40,901 nt of DNA from an uncultured Bacilli bacterium (GTDB lineage: Bacteria > Bacillota_I > Bacilli_A > RF39 > UBA660): positions 1-40,901 of the forward strand of contig CAKOOO010000006.1 in the NCBI GenBank assembly GCA_934098665.1, read 5' to 3'. The position numbers and the translations under genes are program-made. The notes beneath the pieces are model-generated. The model had not been told where the DNA came from, made no database searches, and was given only the letters and a program-made list of their open reading frames with translations. Numbering within the stretch: position 1 is the stretch's first letter; every line of letters begins with the position of its first letter. Shown one piece after another: positions 33,331 to 40,901 of this stretch.

Positions 33331-34221
33331 ATGTATGATTTAATAATTATAGGAATGGGTATTGGGGGAATTACTGCTGGGATATACGCAAAAAGAGCAG
33401 GACTAAATGTTTTAATGTTTGAAAAAGGTGCCCCCGGAGGAATGCTTCAAAAAATTGATAAAATAGAAAATTATCCTGGATTTTCAGAAATAAGTGGACC
33501 AGATTTAGCAATGGATTTGTTTAACCAAGTAAAAAAGGTTGGAGTTCCCTTTAAATTCGAGGAAGTTCTTGATGTTGAAGTAACTGACGAAGTAAAAAAG
33601 ATTATTACTAAAAATGAAATATATGAAGCAAAAAATGTTATTGTAGCAACAGGTAGAACTCCAAAATATTTAGGCCTTGATAATGAAAAAGATTATTTAG
33701 GAAGAGGATTAAGTACTTGTGCTAGCTGTGATGGTAATTTTTATAAAGGTGAGGATGTTGCTGTAGTTGGTTCTGGTAATTCAGCACTTCAAGAGAGTTT
33801 ATATCTTTCTAAAATTGTTAATAAAGTTTATCTTCTTCATAGGGGTATAAATTTTAAAGGTGATGAGGCTTTAGTAGATAAAGTTAAAAACACTCCAAAT
33901 ATAGAAATAATTGATGGCGTAAGTGTTAAAAAGATTAATGAAGAAAATGGTAAAATAAATAGTGTTACATTAAGTAATGAAAATACTATAAATGTAAAAG
34001 GTGTATTTATCTATATTGGTTATAAACCTGATACAGATATGTTTAAAAAACTTGACATAACTAATATAAATGGTGATATTATAGTAGGTGAAAATTTTGA
34101 AACAGATATTGGCGGTCTTTATGCAATTGGTGATTGTGCTAAAAAAGGTGTTTATCAATTAGTTACTGCCGCTAGTGATGGTTGTATAGCTGTTTCAGAT
34201 ATTGAAAAAATAACAAATTAG
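33331..34221 (+). CDS. trxB: Thioredoxin-disulfide reductase
   Basis: FAD- and NADPH-dependent reductase of thioredoxin. 296 aa (slightly short for TrxB). FAD motif GMGIGG at about 8-13, redox pair CASC (C130, C133), NADPH motif VVGSGNSA at about 147-154, and the C-terminal FAD-binding GGLYAIGDCA. AGAGAGGA RBS. In this locus it keeps thiols reduced in the cytoplasm; a link to the many Cys proteins upstream cannot be shown. Confidence 0.93.
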   Translation: MYDLIIIGMGIGGITAGIYAKRAGLNVLMFEKGAPGGMLQKIDKIENYPGFSEISGPDLAMDLFNQVKKVGVPFKFEEVLDVEVTDEVKKIITKNEIYEAKNVIVATGRTPKYLGLDNEKDYLGRGLSTCASCDGNFYKGEDVAVVGSGNSALQESLYLSKIVNKVYLLHRGINFKGDEALVDKVKNTPNIEIIDGVSVKKINEENGKINSVTLSNENTINVKGVFIYIGYKPDTDMFKKLDITNINGDIIVGENFETDIGGLYAIGDCAKKGVYQLVTAASDGCIAVSDIEKITN

Positions 34222-34233
34222 GAGGTTTTTAAA

Positions 34234-35655
34234 ATGAAAGTTAGAACAAGATTTGCTCCATCTCCAACTGGATATATGCATATAGGTAATTTAAGAAGTG
34301 CCTTATTTACATATTTAACAGCAAAGAGTATGGGCGGAAAGTTTATATTAAGAATTGAGGATACAGATCAAGAAAGAAAAGTTGAGGGTGCAGTTGAATT
34401 TATTTTGAATACACTTAATATGCTTGGACTTCATCCAGATGAAGGAGCTGGTGTAGGTGGTGATTTTGGACCATACTATCAAAGTGAAAGACTAGATATT
34501 TATAAAAAATATGCCGAAGAGTTAGTGGAAAAAGGCGATGCATATTATTGTTTTTGCGATGAAGAAAGACTTGAAAAGTTAAGAGAAATTGCCTCAGCAA
34601 GAAAAGTGCCATTTACATATGATGGACACTGCTCACATATTCCTTTAGAGGAAGCAAGAAAAAGAGTCTTAAATGGTGAAAAATATGTTATTCGTCAAAA
34701 AATGCCTAAAGAAGGAGTAACATCATATATTGATACTGTTTATGGTGAAATTAAAGTTGAAAATAGTGCTTTAGAGGATCAAATACTTATTAAGTCAGAC
34801 GGATTTCCAACATATAATTTTGCTAATGTAATTGATGATCATTTAATGAAAATTAGTCATGTTAACAGAGGTAATGAATATTTATCATCAACACCTAAAT
34901 ATTTACTTTTATATAAAGCGTTAGGTTGGGAAAGTCCGGTATATATTCATCAACCACTTGTAATAAAGGCAGATGGTACTAAAATTAGTAAAAGAAATAA
35001 AGATGATAATTTAATGGATTTAATTAACAGAGGTTTCCTTCCTGAGGCAATTATAAATTATATTGCATTAATTGGATGGTCTCCGAAAGAAAATAAAGAA
35101 TTCTTTACTTTATCTGAACTTGAAAAAGAATTTGATATTCATAGAATTTCTTCCGCGCCAGGATGTTATGATATTAAAAAACTTGAATGGTTCAATGCTC
35201 ATTACATTAAAGAAATGGATGATGAAAGATATCTAGAGTGGATAAAACCATTTTTAAAATATGATATATCAGATAAGAGTGAAGATTGGGTAAGAATGCT
35301 ACTTTTAACATATAAAACCCATATTAACTGTGGTGAAATGATTAATGATGTTGTTAAGAATTTCTTTTTCGAAGGGTATGAACTTGATGATGAATGTAAA
35401 GCATTTCTTGCAAGTGATGATATTATCCCAGTGGTAATTGACACATTTGCCCGTGAAATCGAAGCAATTAAAGATTTTACTACAGATAATATTAATATTG
35501 CAATTGATAATGTAAAGACTAGTTTAAATGTTAAAGGTAAGCTACTTTATATGCCACTTAGAATTAAGGCAAGTGGATTTATGCATGGTCCAGAACTTGA
35601 TGCTTGTATATATTTACTTGGTAAAGAAAAAACACTTGAAAATTTAAGAAGGTAA
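34234..35655 (+). CDS. gltX: Glutamyl-tRNA synthetase
   Basis: Class I aminoacyl-tRNA synthetase loading Glu on tRNA (probably also tRNA-Gln in bacteria without GlnRS). 473 aa. APSPTGYMHIGN with the HIGH-type motif HIGN at 16-19; KMSKS-type motif KISKR at 250-254. RBS TTAGGAGG lies before ATG 34234. The last two codons and stop form part of a terminator hairpin. Confidence 0.97.
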   Translation: MKVRTRFAPSPTGYMHIGNLRSALFTYLTAKSMGGKFILRIEDTDQERKVEGAVEFILNTLNMLGLHPDEGAGVGGDFGPYYQSERLDIYKKYAEELVEKGDAYYCFCDEERLEKLREIASARKVPFTYDGHCSHIPLEEARKRVLNGEKYVIRQKMPKEGVTSYIDTVYGEIKVENSALEDQILIKSDGFPTYNFANVIDDHLMKISHVNRGNEYLSSTPKYLLLYKALGWESPVYIHQPLVIKADGTKISKRNKDDNLMDLINRGFLPEAIINYIALIGWSPKENKEFFTLSELEKEFDIHRISSAPGCYDIKKLEWFNAHYIKEMDDERYLEWIKPFLKYDISDKSEDWVRMLLLTYKTHINCGEMINDVVKNFFFEGYELDDECKAFLASDDIIPVVIDTFAREIEAIKDFTTDNINIAIDNVKTSLNVKGKLLYMPLRIKASGFMHGPELDACIYLLGKEKTLENLRR

Positions 35656-35668
35656 ATCCTTCTTTTTT
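35646..35668 (+). terminator. Terminator overlapping the gltX stop codon
   Basis: AAGAAGG/CCTTCTT stem (35646-35652 with 35658-35664), 5-base loop that holds the stop codon, then T-run. Confidence 0.8.
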
Positions 35669-35717
35669 AATAGACATAAATTAAAGTTTTAACCTTTTTG
35701 TTTTAATTAAAATATAG

Positions 35718-35723
35718 TATAAT
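35718..35723 (+). promoter_or_regulatory. cysS promoter -10
   Basis: TATAAT at 35718-35723, 23 bases before ATG 35747; no clear -35. The leader is too short for a T-box. Confidence 0.45.
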
Positions 35724-35746
35724 AGTTGTTATGGAAGGTGATGTTT

Positions 35747-37135
35747 ATGAAAATTTATAATACTTTAAGTCATAAAGAAGAAGTATTTATTCCTTGGGAA
35801 GAAGGAAAGGTAAGTTTTTATACATGTGGACCAACAGTTTATCATTATGCTCATATAGGAAATATGCGTAATTACATTGGTCACGATATATTAGATAAAA
35901 CACTTAGATTTATTGGCTTTGATGTAACGAGATGTATGAACATTACTGATGTTGGACATTTAACCTCAGATAGTGATTCTGGTGATGATAAGATGGTAGC
36001 AAGTGCTAAAAAAGAACATAAAAGTGTTCTTGATATTGCTTCATTTTATACAGATGCATTCTTTAAAGATTTTGATGCCCTTAATTGTAAAAGACCTGAA
36101 ATTGTTAGTAATGCTACAGATAATATAGAGGAATATATAAAAATAATAACTAAACTTTTAGAAGATGGTTATGCTTATAAAGCTGGAGGTAATGTTTATT
36201 TTGATACTTCAAAATTAAAGGATTACTATGTTCTTACTAACCATAAAGAGGATGATATGGTTGTCGGAGCAAGAGAAAGTGTTGAATTTGATGCAAGTAA
36301 AAAAAATCAAGCTGACTTTGCTTTATGGTTTACTAAATCAAAATTTGATAGTCAGGAATTAAAATGGGAATCACCATTTGGAACAGGTTATCCAGGATGG
36401 CATATTGAATGTTCAGGTATCTCAATTAAATATCTTGGCGAGCATTTAGATATTCACGGTGGTGGAGTGGACAATATTTTTCCACATCATACTAATGAAA
36501 TTGCTCAATCAGAAAGTTATTTAGGACATAAATGGTGTAATTATTGGTTTCACAATGAACATTTAAATGATGAATCTGGTAAAATGAGTAAAAGTAAAGG
36601 AGATATTTTAACTGTTAGCTCTTTAATAGAAAAAGGTTATAATCCACTTTCATTTAGATTTATGTGTTTACTTTCACATTATCGAAGACAACTTACATTT
36701 TCTTATTCATCACTTGATGGAGCTCAAAATGCTTATTTAAAATTAAAAAATAAAGTTTTGGCATTAAAAAATGATGGAGATGTAAATGAGGATGCCTATA
36801 AATTTTATAATGAAAGATTTACATCTTGTCTTGAGGATGATTTAAATACCGCAAATGCTATAACACTACTTTATGATTTATTAAAAGATGAACATCTTAA
36901 TGGGACTACAAAATTATCCTTAATTAATAAATGGGATGAAGTTCTATCACTTGATTTAACTAAAGAAAAAACTCATGGTCTTGAGGAAGAATATATAAAA
37001 GAAATGATAGAAAAAAGAAAAGAGGCTAAAAACAATAAAGATTTTGCTTTAGCAGATTCTATAAGAGAGGAACTTTTAAAACAAGGTATACTTTTAAAGG
37101 ATACCAGAGAAGGGACAATTTACGAGGTGAAATAA
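35747..37135 (+). CDS. cysS: Cysteinyl-tRNA synthetase
   Basis: Class I synthetase for Cys-tRNA. 462 aa. Zinc-binding C27 (YTCGPTVY), HIGH-type motif HIGN at 36-39, central zinc site with C222 and the PHHxNE His pair, and KMSKS at 279-283. GGAAGGTGA serves ATG 35747; the upstream TTG 35726 would place the start at that site. Next to gltX as in many Bacilli, but cysE is not between them. The downstream peptidase gene starts within its stop codon (TAATG). Confidence 0.97.
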   Translation: MKIYNTLSHKEEVFIPWEEGKVSFYTCGPTVYHYAHIGNMRNYIGHDILDKTLRFIGFDVTRCMNITDVGHLTSDSDSGDDKMVASAKKEHKSVLDIASFYTDAFFKDFDALNCKRPEIVSNATDNIEEYIKIITKLLEDGYAYKAGGNVYFDTSKLKDYYVLTNHKEDDMVVGARESVEFDASKKNQADFALWFTKSKFDSQELKWESPFGTGYPGWHIECSGISIKYLGEHLDIHGGGVDNIFPHHTNEIAQSESYLGHKWCNYWFHNEHLNDESGKMSKSKGDILTVSSLIEKGYNPLSFRFMCLLSHYRRQLTFSYSSLDGAQNAYLKLKNKVLALKNDGDVNEDAYKFYNERFTSCLEDDLNTANAITLLYDLLKDEHLNGTTKLSLINKWDEVLSLDLTKEKTHGLEEEYIKEMIEKRKEAKNNKDFALADSIREELLKQGILLKDTREGTIYEVK

Positions 37136-37803
37136 TGGATATAATGTTATTTTTAATAATTTTGGTATTACCCTTAATCGCAGATATATTTGTAAAAATT
37201 AATTATGGAATATATCAAAAAAAGGAAAATGAAAAAGGACTAACAGGAGCAGAGGCTGCTAGAAAAATACTTGATAAAAATGGTCTTGATAATATTTATG
37301 TAGTAGCCACAAATGGATATTTAACAGATCATTATGATCCAAAAAGAAAAGTAATTAGACTTTCAAGAGCAGTTTATGAATCAGATAATGTTGCAAGTAT
37401 TGCCATAGCTTCTCATGAGTGTGGCCATGCAATTCAAGATAAAGAAGGTTATTTATTTCTAAAATTAAGAGCATTAATTTTCCCAGTTGTAAATATTGCA
37501 ACATCAATATCTTACTATATAATTTTAATTGGCTTTATTTTTGAAATGCTCGACTTAGTTTATGTTGGAATAGCTTTAACTTCTTTAGGTCTTTTATTTC
37601 AAATAATAACTCTACCTGTGGAATTTAATGCAAGTAAAAGGGCTGGAAAGGAAATTAATAAATTACATTTAGCTAATGAAGAAGAAAATTCTGGTATAAA
37701 AAGAGTTTTAGTTAGTGCCGCTCTTACATATGTTGCCGGAGTTCTTACAAGTGCAATTCAAATATTAAGACTATTACTTTTAACAAGTAGAGATAGAGAT
37801 TAA
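37135..37803 (+). CDS. Membrane zinc metallopeptidase, YugP-like
   Basis: 222 aa. N-terminal helix, then a peptidase domain with SHECGHAIQD (HECGH at 94-98), two to three central helices (about 112-160) and a hydrophobic C-terminal helix. The motif and length match the YugP (DUF/peptidase M-clan) family of Bacillota. Its start overlaps the cysS stop by one base, so it is translationally coupled. Role of the family is poorly known; membrane protein quality control is possible. Confidence 0.88.
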   Translation: MDIMLFLIILVLPLIADIFVKINYGIYQKKENEKGLTGAEAARKILDKNGLDNIYVVATNGYLTDHYDPKRKVIRLSRAVYESDNVASIAIASHECGHAIQDKEGYLFLKLRALIFPVVNIATSISYYIILIGFIFEMLDLVYVGIALTSLGLLFQIITLPVEFNASKRAGKEINKLHLANEEENSGIKRVLVSAALTYVAGVLTSAIQILRLLLLTSRDRD

Positions 37804-37828
37804 ATTACCATTTTGGTAATTTTTTTTT
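37802..37828 (+). terminator. Rho-independent terminator
   Basis: AAATTACCA/TGGTAATTT 9-bp stem (37802-37810 with 37814-37822) and T-run to 37828. Overlaps the stop codon by 2 bases. Confidence 0.85.
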
Positions 37829-37858
37829 GAGGAACTAAATTAACAAATTTACATGAAT

Positions 37859-37887
37859 TTGACATTTTTTGTAAAAAATGCTATAAT
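37859..37887 (+). promoter_or_regulatory. Consensus sigma-A promoter
   Basis: TTGACA 37859-37864, 17 bases, TATAAT 37882-37887 with TG 37879-37880. A full consensus match, the best promoter in the window. Confidence 0.88.
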
Positions 37888-37914
37888 TTTGTCAGTATGA
37901 GGGGGAAATTTTTA

Positions 37915-39711
37915 ATGAAAAATAACAATGTTGTAAAAAACGATAAAAAATTTAATTTAAATAGGCCTATTACAGGTGTAATTAAAAAAGATAGAATATG
38001 GGAACAATGGTATGATCCTGAAAAAATGAAGGAAAAATTACCTAAAATGAATCAAGCCGATTATGAAGAAATGTGTAATAAAAATTATCCAAATGATATT
38101 ATTTTAAATAATCGTGGCCTTAAAAAAATCACTAATAGTGAGTTTATTGCTATGCGTAATAAATTTATTCGTTCTTTAAAAGCAATGGGTATAGGTAAGG
38201 GAGATAAAGTAGTATCAATTGCACTATCTACTCCTGAATTAATAGCTTTTAAATATGCATGTGCTTATGTTGGCGCCATAACTGCTCATTTAAACTTCAT
38301 GGAAGATAAGGATAAAATGTTTAAACATATTAAACTTTTAAATCCTAGTTTAATTATGTTTCTTGATATTTTAGAACCTAGCGTGAGTGAAGTTTTAAAT
38401 AGTGAAGAATTTAAAAATGTTAAAATGTTAAGACTTCCAGTTTCAGCATCAACTCCAGTTTTAAATGATGAAAAATTTAAAACAGCATTATTTACACTTA
38501 ATAATAAACTTCAAAATAAAAGTGTTAAAGGTGCTATAAGTTTAAATAGGTTTATAAGTTATGGAAATTATTATAATGGACGTATGGAAAGTGTTTATGA
38601 AGATCATCTTCCATCAAATATTGCATTATCATCTGGAACAACAGGTGAAAGTAAAGCAATACTTTTATCACATGATGCTAATAATGCTCTTGCTAAACAA
38701 CATGAAATTGCTGATTTAGGCCTTAAAAGGGGAGAAAAGAATTTAGCACTTGTTCCACCATTTTTAGCATTTTGGGATGCAGATATAATTGGTATGGCAA
38801 TGAGTCTTGGACTTGAAAATATTCTTGAAATGGATTTAAGTTATGAAAGTGTTCCAAAGTATTTAGCTAAACATAAACCAAATTATGGTATATGGAGTCA
38901 ATATTTATGGGATTCAGTACTTTATGATAAAAATAAAGATGAATATATTGGAAATCTAAAAAAAGTGGTTATTGGTGGTGAAAGACCTGATATAAACCAA
39001 GTTAATAGATTTAAATCTGAAACAGGTATAACTCAAGAAGCTGGTTTTGGTGCTAGTGAAATGGATTCATGTTTTAGTGTAGCTCATCCAAATTGTAATA
39101 TGATTGGTTCTTCAGGACTACCACTTCCATTTAATAATGTAATGATTAAAGATAGTAGTTTTAATGATTTAAGTTATAATGAACCTGGTAGAATTTGGAT
39201 AACAGGACCAGCGATGATGAATGGTTATTATAATAATCCACAAATGACTGATAGTGTAATTTATACTGATAAAGATGGTGTCAAATGGTATAATACAAAA
39301 GATTTTGGTTTTGTTCATGATACAGGTAGTTTATTTGTTCTTGATAGAGATCAAAAACCACTTGAAATCAATTCTAAAGAGATAAATTTAATTTTAATTG
39401 CCGAAAAAATTAAAGAATTACCTTGCGTTAAATTATGCAAGTTAAATCATAAAGATGATAAAATTGTTTGCCATGTATCTTTTGATGATTTATGTAATAA
39501 AACAAAAGAAGAATGTACAAGTGAACTTTTAAATTATATAGATAATGTCTTTACAGCGGAAGAAAGACCATCTTACTTAGTTATTTATCCATCACTTCCT
39601 AGAACTCCTCTTGGGAAAGTTGATTATCAAACATTAGACAATCTTGCAAATAATATTGAATGTGAAACAATTGAACTTGAAAAAAATAATATAAAAGTTT
39701 TACATAAGTAG
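37915..39711 (+). CDS. AMP-forming acyl-CoA synthetase-like enzyme (ANL superfamily)
   Basis: 598 aa. The adenylate-forming motif SSGTTGESKAILLSH is present at about 237-251, GFGASEMDS in the middle (A5-like), NTKDFG (A7-like) and LDRD (A8-like), and the C-terminal catalytic Lys in PRTPLGKVDY. Substrate is not readable: fatty acid activation is common for such genes. ATG 37915 has GAGGGGG at 37899-37905 as RBS; ATG 37897 precedes it. Driven by a perfect promoter, so probably strongly expressed. Ends in front of an unusual hairpin. Confidence 0.85.
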   Translation: MKNNNVVKNDKKFNLNRPITGVIKKDRIWEQWYDPEKMKEKLPKMNQADYEEMCNKNYPNDIILNNRGLKKITNSEFIAMRNKFIRSLKAMGIGKGDKVVSIALSTPELIAFKYACAYVGAITAHLNFMEDKDKMFKHIKLLNPSLIMFLDILEPSVSEVLNSEEFKNVKMLRLPVSASTPVLNDEKFKTALFTLNNKLQNKSVKGAISLNRFISYGNYYNGRMESVYEDHLPSNIALSSGTTGESKAILLSHDANNALAKQHEIADLGLKRGEKNLALVPPFLAFWDADIIGMAMSLGLENILEMDLSYESVPKYLAKHKPNYGIWSQYLWDSVLYDKNKDEYIGNLKKVVIGGERPDINQVNRFKSETGITQEAGFGASEMDSCFSVAHPNCNMIGSSGLPLPFNNVMIKDSSFNDLSYNEPGRIWITGPAMMNGYYNNPQMTDSVIYTDKDGVKWYNTKDFGFVHDTGSLFVLDRDQKPLEINSKEINLILIAEKIKELPCVKLCKLNHKDDKIVCHVSFDDLCNKTKEECTSELLNYIDNVFTAEERPSYLVIYPSLPRTPLGKVDYQTLDNLANNIECETIELEKNNIKVLHK

Positions 39712-39722
39712 TTTAAAAAAAT

Positions 39723-39778
39723 AAAAAAATATGTTATTCTTATACTAGGTGGTAGTATGAGGGATAACATATTTTTTT
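39723..39778. terminator. 15-bp perfect hairpin around a promoter and start codon
   Basis: The arms 39723-39737 (A7 TATGTTAT) and 39764-39778 (ATAACATA T7) pair perfectly. The 26-base loop holds TATACT (39741-39746, a -10 box), AGGTGG (RBS-like) and the ATG at 39757. It can stop transcription coming from the synthetase gene while a promoter inside the loop starts the next gene. Confidence 0.7.
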
Positions 39779-40901
39779 CAGTAGTAAGTTTATTTTATAG
39801 TATAATGATTATTATAGTATATTTTTCTAAACAGAGAATTGATAGTGATGAGAACGCCATTTATAAAAGATTAGTTTTAGCAAATTTTTTAGGACTTGTT
39901 ATAGAAATATTTCCCGCTACTATAGCAATTAGAATTATTAATAATTTTAATCCCAAATTTGCTATATTTATATTAAAATTTATTTTATATTATTTTATAG
40001 TATGGATACTTTTATTCACATATTATATATATGTTATTAGTTCTAAAGATAGATATAAGGAAAGAAAAATTTATTTAAGCAAAATAAATAAAATGAAAAA
40101 AATTATGTATTTTATTTGTATTATTTCAATTATATTAATTACTTTTTTACCATTATATGCAAATAATGTAAATTATACATTCGGTCCAAGTGCTAATTAT
40201 GTATATTGTTTGAGTGGAATAATGATTACATTTATATTTTTTATGCTTATTAGAAATTTTAAGAATATTAGAACTAAAAAGTATACACCCGTATTTTCTT
40301 TTATCTTTCTTGGTATTGTAACTATGGTTGTACAGTATTTTAATCCCGAGCTTACGCTAATGATTCCCATGGAGACATTTGTAACATTTTTAATGTATTT
40401 TACAATAGAAAATCCGGATGTAAAAATATTAAATGAGTTATATAAAAATAAGGAAATAATGGAATCAAATTATGAAGATAAATATAATTTCTTATTTGAA
40501 ATAACTCAAGAAAGTAGACATCCACTTAAAAATATGGAAAATATATGTTTAAGCTTAAATGATGAAAATGATATAAAAGTATATAAAGAAAAAATTAAAG
40601 ATTTATTAATTCTAACTAAAAGTTTAGATTTTACAATAAATAACGTAATGAATGTATCTGCACTTGATGCTCAAAAAATAAATATAGTGGATAAAAAATA
40701 TAATTTAAAAAAATTATGTGAAGATTTAACAAAAAGAGTAACTTTAGAAAATAAAAAAAATATTGAATTTAAATATGATATACCATTTACAGATTTATAT
40801 TTATATGGTGATGATATGAAACTAAAACAAGTACTTTATTCATTAATAGTAAATTCATTAGAAAAAACAAATGTTGGATACGTTGAATTTAAAGTAAATA
40901 C
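39757..40901 (+). CDS. Sensor-kinase-like membrane protein, 5' part
   Basis: Runs off the right edge (381 codons seen). Residues 1-225 have about seven hydrophobic segments; then a kinase-like dimerisation region (about 230-300) and the start of an ATPase domain with the N-box LKQVLYSLIVNSLEKT (N366). In the H-box FEITQESRHPLKNM, Gln251 stands where SHELRTPL has the phospho-His; the only His is at the Thr position (H255). So it may be a degenerate kinase or use another His. A response regulator gene would be expected to the right. Start ATG 39757 is in the loop of a hairpin. Confidence 0.75.
   Translation, partial: MRDNIFFSVVSLFYSIMIIIVYFSKQRIDSDENAIYKRLVLANFLGLVIEIFPATIAIRIINNFNPKFAIFILKFILYYFIVWILLFTYYIYVISSKDRYKERKIYLSKINKMKKIMYFICIISIILITFLPLYANNVNYTFGPSANYVYCLSGIMITFIFFMLIRNFKNIRTKKYTPVFSFIFLGIVTMVVQYFNPELTLMIPMETFVTFLMYFTIENPDVKILNELYKNKEIMESNYEDKYNFLFEITQESRHPLKNMENICLSLNDENDIKVYKEKIKDLLILTKSLDFTINNVMNVSALDAQKINIVDKKYNLKKLCEDLTKRVTLENKKNIEFKYDIPFTDLYLYGDDMKLKQVLYSLIVNSLEKTNVGYVEFKVN

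Noticed and set aside
35656..35746. T-box riboswitch before cysS
   Set aside because: Only about 90 bases lie between gltX and cysS, partly taken by a terminator and a -10 box; there is no room for specifier stem and antiterminator and I see no T-box sequence.
1..40901. Mycoplasma genetic code (TGA as Trp), suggested by the extreme AT content
   Set aside because: TGA ends the genes at 15213-15215 and 16285-16287, both in ATGA overlaps with the next gene, and Trp is coded by TGG throughout.

Overview
The window is strongly AT-rich and almost entirely coding. It looks like a low-GC Gram-positive (Bacillota). Evidence: sigma-A promoters of the TTGACA / TGnTATAAT type, AGGAGG-type ribosome binding sites, a sortase with sortable surface proteins, lgt, a LexA/DinR-like SOS box before uvrA, remnants of CotF-type spore-coat genes, and MucBP-like repeats. 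TGA is used as a stop (for example 15213-15215 and 16285-16287), so this is the standard bacterial code and not the Mycoplasma code. The gene style (small genome, lysine/asparagine-rich proteins, a Tad-like locus with short cysteine-bearing pilins) suggests an uncultured gut Bacilli/RF39-like lineage; that placement is inference.

Layout. 1-1274: end of a MucBP-like repeat surface protein with a sorting-like tail. 1386-4548: MacB/FtsX-type ABC exporter. 4626-5141: two broken CotF-like coat genes. 5299-7440: unknown 713-aa protein. 7499-8326 (minus): class B-like sortase. 8395-10337: small unknown protein plus an HEXXH protein. 10342-11322 (minus): orphan NMT1-like binding protein. 11435-13087: second sortable surface protein. 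13146-15499: three linked helical/coiled-coil unknowns. 15512-16959 (minus): divergent metallophosphoesterase and CPBP protease.

17071-29500 is the most interesting region, a Tad/type IVc-like surface appendage locus in four transcription blocks. Block 1 (17071-22769): a 239-aa anchored Cys protein, a 1258-aa secreted protein with 43 Cys, and a DUF5411-like pilin fused to a C39/papain-like cysteine peptidase domain. Block 2 (22884-26481): CpaB/SAF protein, CpaF ATPase, TadB, TadC. Block 3 (26557-28585): two paralogous 4-Cys mini-pilins, a TadE-like protein and a TadZ-like protein with a degenerate P-loop. Block 4 (28665-29500): two VirB2/TrbC-like two-helix pilins, each with its own promoter. 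No prepilin peptidase or secretin is in the window.

29619-40901 is mostly housekeeping: uvrA (SOS box), lgt, trxB, gltX, cysS, a YugP-like zinc peptidase, an acyl-CoA-synthetase-like enzyme, and the start of a sensor-kinase-like membrane protein that seems to lack the phospho-acceptor histidine. I saw no tRNA, rRNA, CRISPR array or insertion sequence.
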